A program made the translations under genes and the position numbers. The notes under the pieces are model-generated. The model ran no database searches and had not been told where the DNA came from. It worked only from the letters and a program-made list of their open reading frames with translations. Source: Mycobacterium paraseoulense (GTDB taxonomy: Bacteria > Actinomycetota > Actinomycetes > Mycobacteriales > Mycobacteriaceae). From it: a stretch of 64,000 nucleotides of DNA. This document shows positions 63,322 to 64,000 of this stretch, piece after piece. The DNA lies in assembly GCF_010731655.1 (NCBI RefSeq), contig NZ_AP022619.1, positions 992,001 through 1,056,000 of the forward strand, read 5' to 3'. Position 1 is the stretch's first letter, and each line of letters starts with the position of its first letter.

Positions 63322-63335
63322 TTCGGCGGCGCGTG

Positions 63336-64000
63336 TCATGAGTCACCCCTGGGGCCATAGGCGGCTGCAATGTCGGCGGAGCCGAGCCACCCCGAGTAAG
63401 TGGGGCGCGAGGGCCACCCTTCAGGTGAATCGAGCCACTCCTCCTGCCGTCCCCACGGCAGGAGGTCGATCAGCCCGAACGTGTGACTGAGTTGCTCGGT
63501 GCCCCGCCCGTCCGTATGCCACGTGCGGTACACGGTGTCATCATCGCGCAGGAACACGTTGACCCCGAAGCCCCCGCCGGGCGGCGCGTCCATGTCGGCG
63601 GCGAAGGGACTTTCCGAAGACGAATACCACTCCATGCGATTGCCGACCTTCCGTTTGTAGGCCAGGGCTTCCTCGATCGGTCCGTTGGTGACGATGACGA
63701 ACCGGGCGTCGTAGTTGTCGAGGAACTCCAGCCGGGTGAATTGCGACGTGAAGCCCGTGCACCCGCCGCACTGCCATTCGGCGCCATCGGACCACATGTG
63801 GTGGTAGACGATGAGCTGCGATCGGCCGTCGAACACGTCGACCAGGCGGATCGGTCCGTCAGCGCCGACCAGCACGTAGTCGGCCAGTTCGACCATCGGC
63901 AGACGCCGACGCTGGGCGGCGATCGCATCCAGTTCGCGGGTGGCGGCCTTCTCGCGTTTGCGCAACTCATCGAGTGCGCGGCGCCAGGTTGGCTGATCGA
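63336..64000 (-). CDS. DUF899 thioredoxin-like protein, 5' end beyond window
   Basis: The reading frame is open to the window edge, so the N-terminus is missing. About 220 residues show the DUF899 pattern: RRLPMVELADYVLVG, QLIVYHHMWSDGAEWQCGGCTGF with a CxxC pair, VIVTNGPIEEALAYKRKVG, GFGVNVFLRDDDTVYRTWHTDGRGTEQL and the tail LDLLPWGRQEEWLDSPEGWP-like ending. The fold is thioredoxin-like; the function is not established. It converges on the GGDEF-EAL gene with 14 bases between. Confidence 0.82.
   Translation of the reverse strand, partial: DQPTWRRALDELRKREKAATRELDAIAAQRRRLPMVELADYVLVGADGPIRLVDVFDGRSQLIVYHHMWSDGAEWQCGGCTGFTSQFTRLEFLDNYDARFVIVTNGPIEEALAYKRKVGNRMEWYSSSESPFAADMDAPPGGGFGVNVFLRDDDTVYRTWHTDGRGTEQLSHTFGLIDLLPWGRQEEWLDSPEGWPSRPTYSGWLGSADIAAAYGPRGDS

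Overview
The window looks like chromosomal DNA from a slow-growing, probably non-tuberculous Mycobacterium. It is uniformly GC-rich and carries families typical of that group: the end of an mce3-type operon with its Mce-associated genes, a furA-katG pair, a PE protein, a PPE-SVP protein, three DUF732 secreted proteins, two cutinases close to M. tuberculosis Cut2 and Cfp21, LCM-type methyltransferases and a mycobacterial L,D-transpeptidase. Family assignments are from recall of protein families and visible motifs; no database was searched. No tRNA, rRNA, insertion sequence, prophage or CRISPR array was recognised.

Layout. 1-5592: 3' part of an mce3-like operon (mceD end, lipoprotein mceE/lprM, mceF, two Mce-associated membrane proteins, DUF732 protein, CAP-domain protein). 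5667-6007: a broken DUF4333 lipoprotein gene. 5988-9359: nitronate monooxygenase-like and NYN-domain genes, a flavin-dependent hydroxylase and an orphan PE gene. 9560-12948: epimerase, AraC regulator, VOC protein and aldehyde dehydrogenase, the last behind a strong palindrome. 13016-19585: small membrane protein, SOUL haem protein, two LCM methyltransferases, an MDR oxidoreductase, a secreted protein, an LLM F420-type oxidoreductase and a GH16 glucanase. 19842-21317: a small ORF, a palindrome in front of a frameshifted membrane protein gene, and a cutinase. 21419-25168: methyltransferase and, on the minus strand, a tightly overlapping operon of GT4 glycosyltransferase, SAM methyltransferase and an alpha/alpha-toroid (prenyltransferase-like) protein. 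25528-30489: DUF1906 Tat protein, katG, furA, L,D-transpeptidase. 30622-35277: coiled-coil protein, FAD/Rieske oxidoreductase, and a glycosyltransferase-methyltransferase pair. 35611-39724: PPE-SVP protein with a SHOCT tail, C39-like lipoprotein, DUF732 protein, MOSC protein, small beta-rich protein. 39993-46708: Cfp21-like cutinase, crotonase, diguanylate cyclase, HrpA helicase. 46833-56782: FAD monooxygenase, zwf, LCM methyltransferase, CitE-like lyase, PknH-sensor-type lipoprotein, small lipoprotein, M42 peptidase, methyltransferase, GAP-family membrane protein. 57057-64000: BBE-type flavoprotein, a degraded gene, NTF2-like protein, FKBP, a truncated cytochrome P450, DUF732 protein, GGDEF-EAL protein and a partial DUF899 gene.

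Themes. Cell-envelope and secreted functions dominate (Mce lipid import, cutinases, glucanase, L,D-transpeptidase, PE/PPE, lipoproteins, sugar transfer), together with redox enzymes and many small-molecule methyltransferases. Several genes have a TAnnnT -10 element exactly 6-7 nt before the start codon, which predicts leaderless transcripts. There are four broken or truncated genes (5667, 20199, 58532, 59998). The most system-like unexplained unit is the GT4-methyltransferase-toroid operon at 22088-25168; the most unusual protein architecture is the PPE-SVP-SHOCT fusion at 35611-36939.
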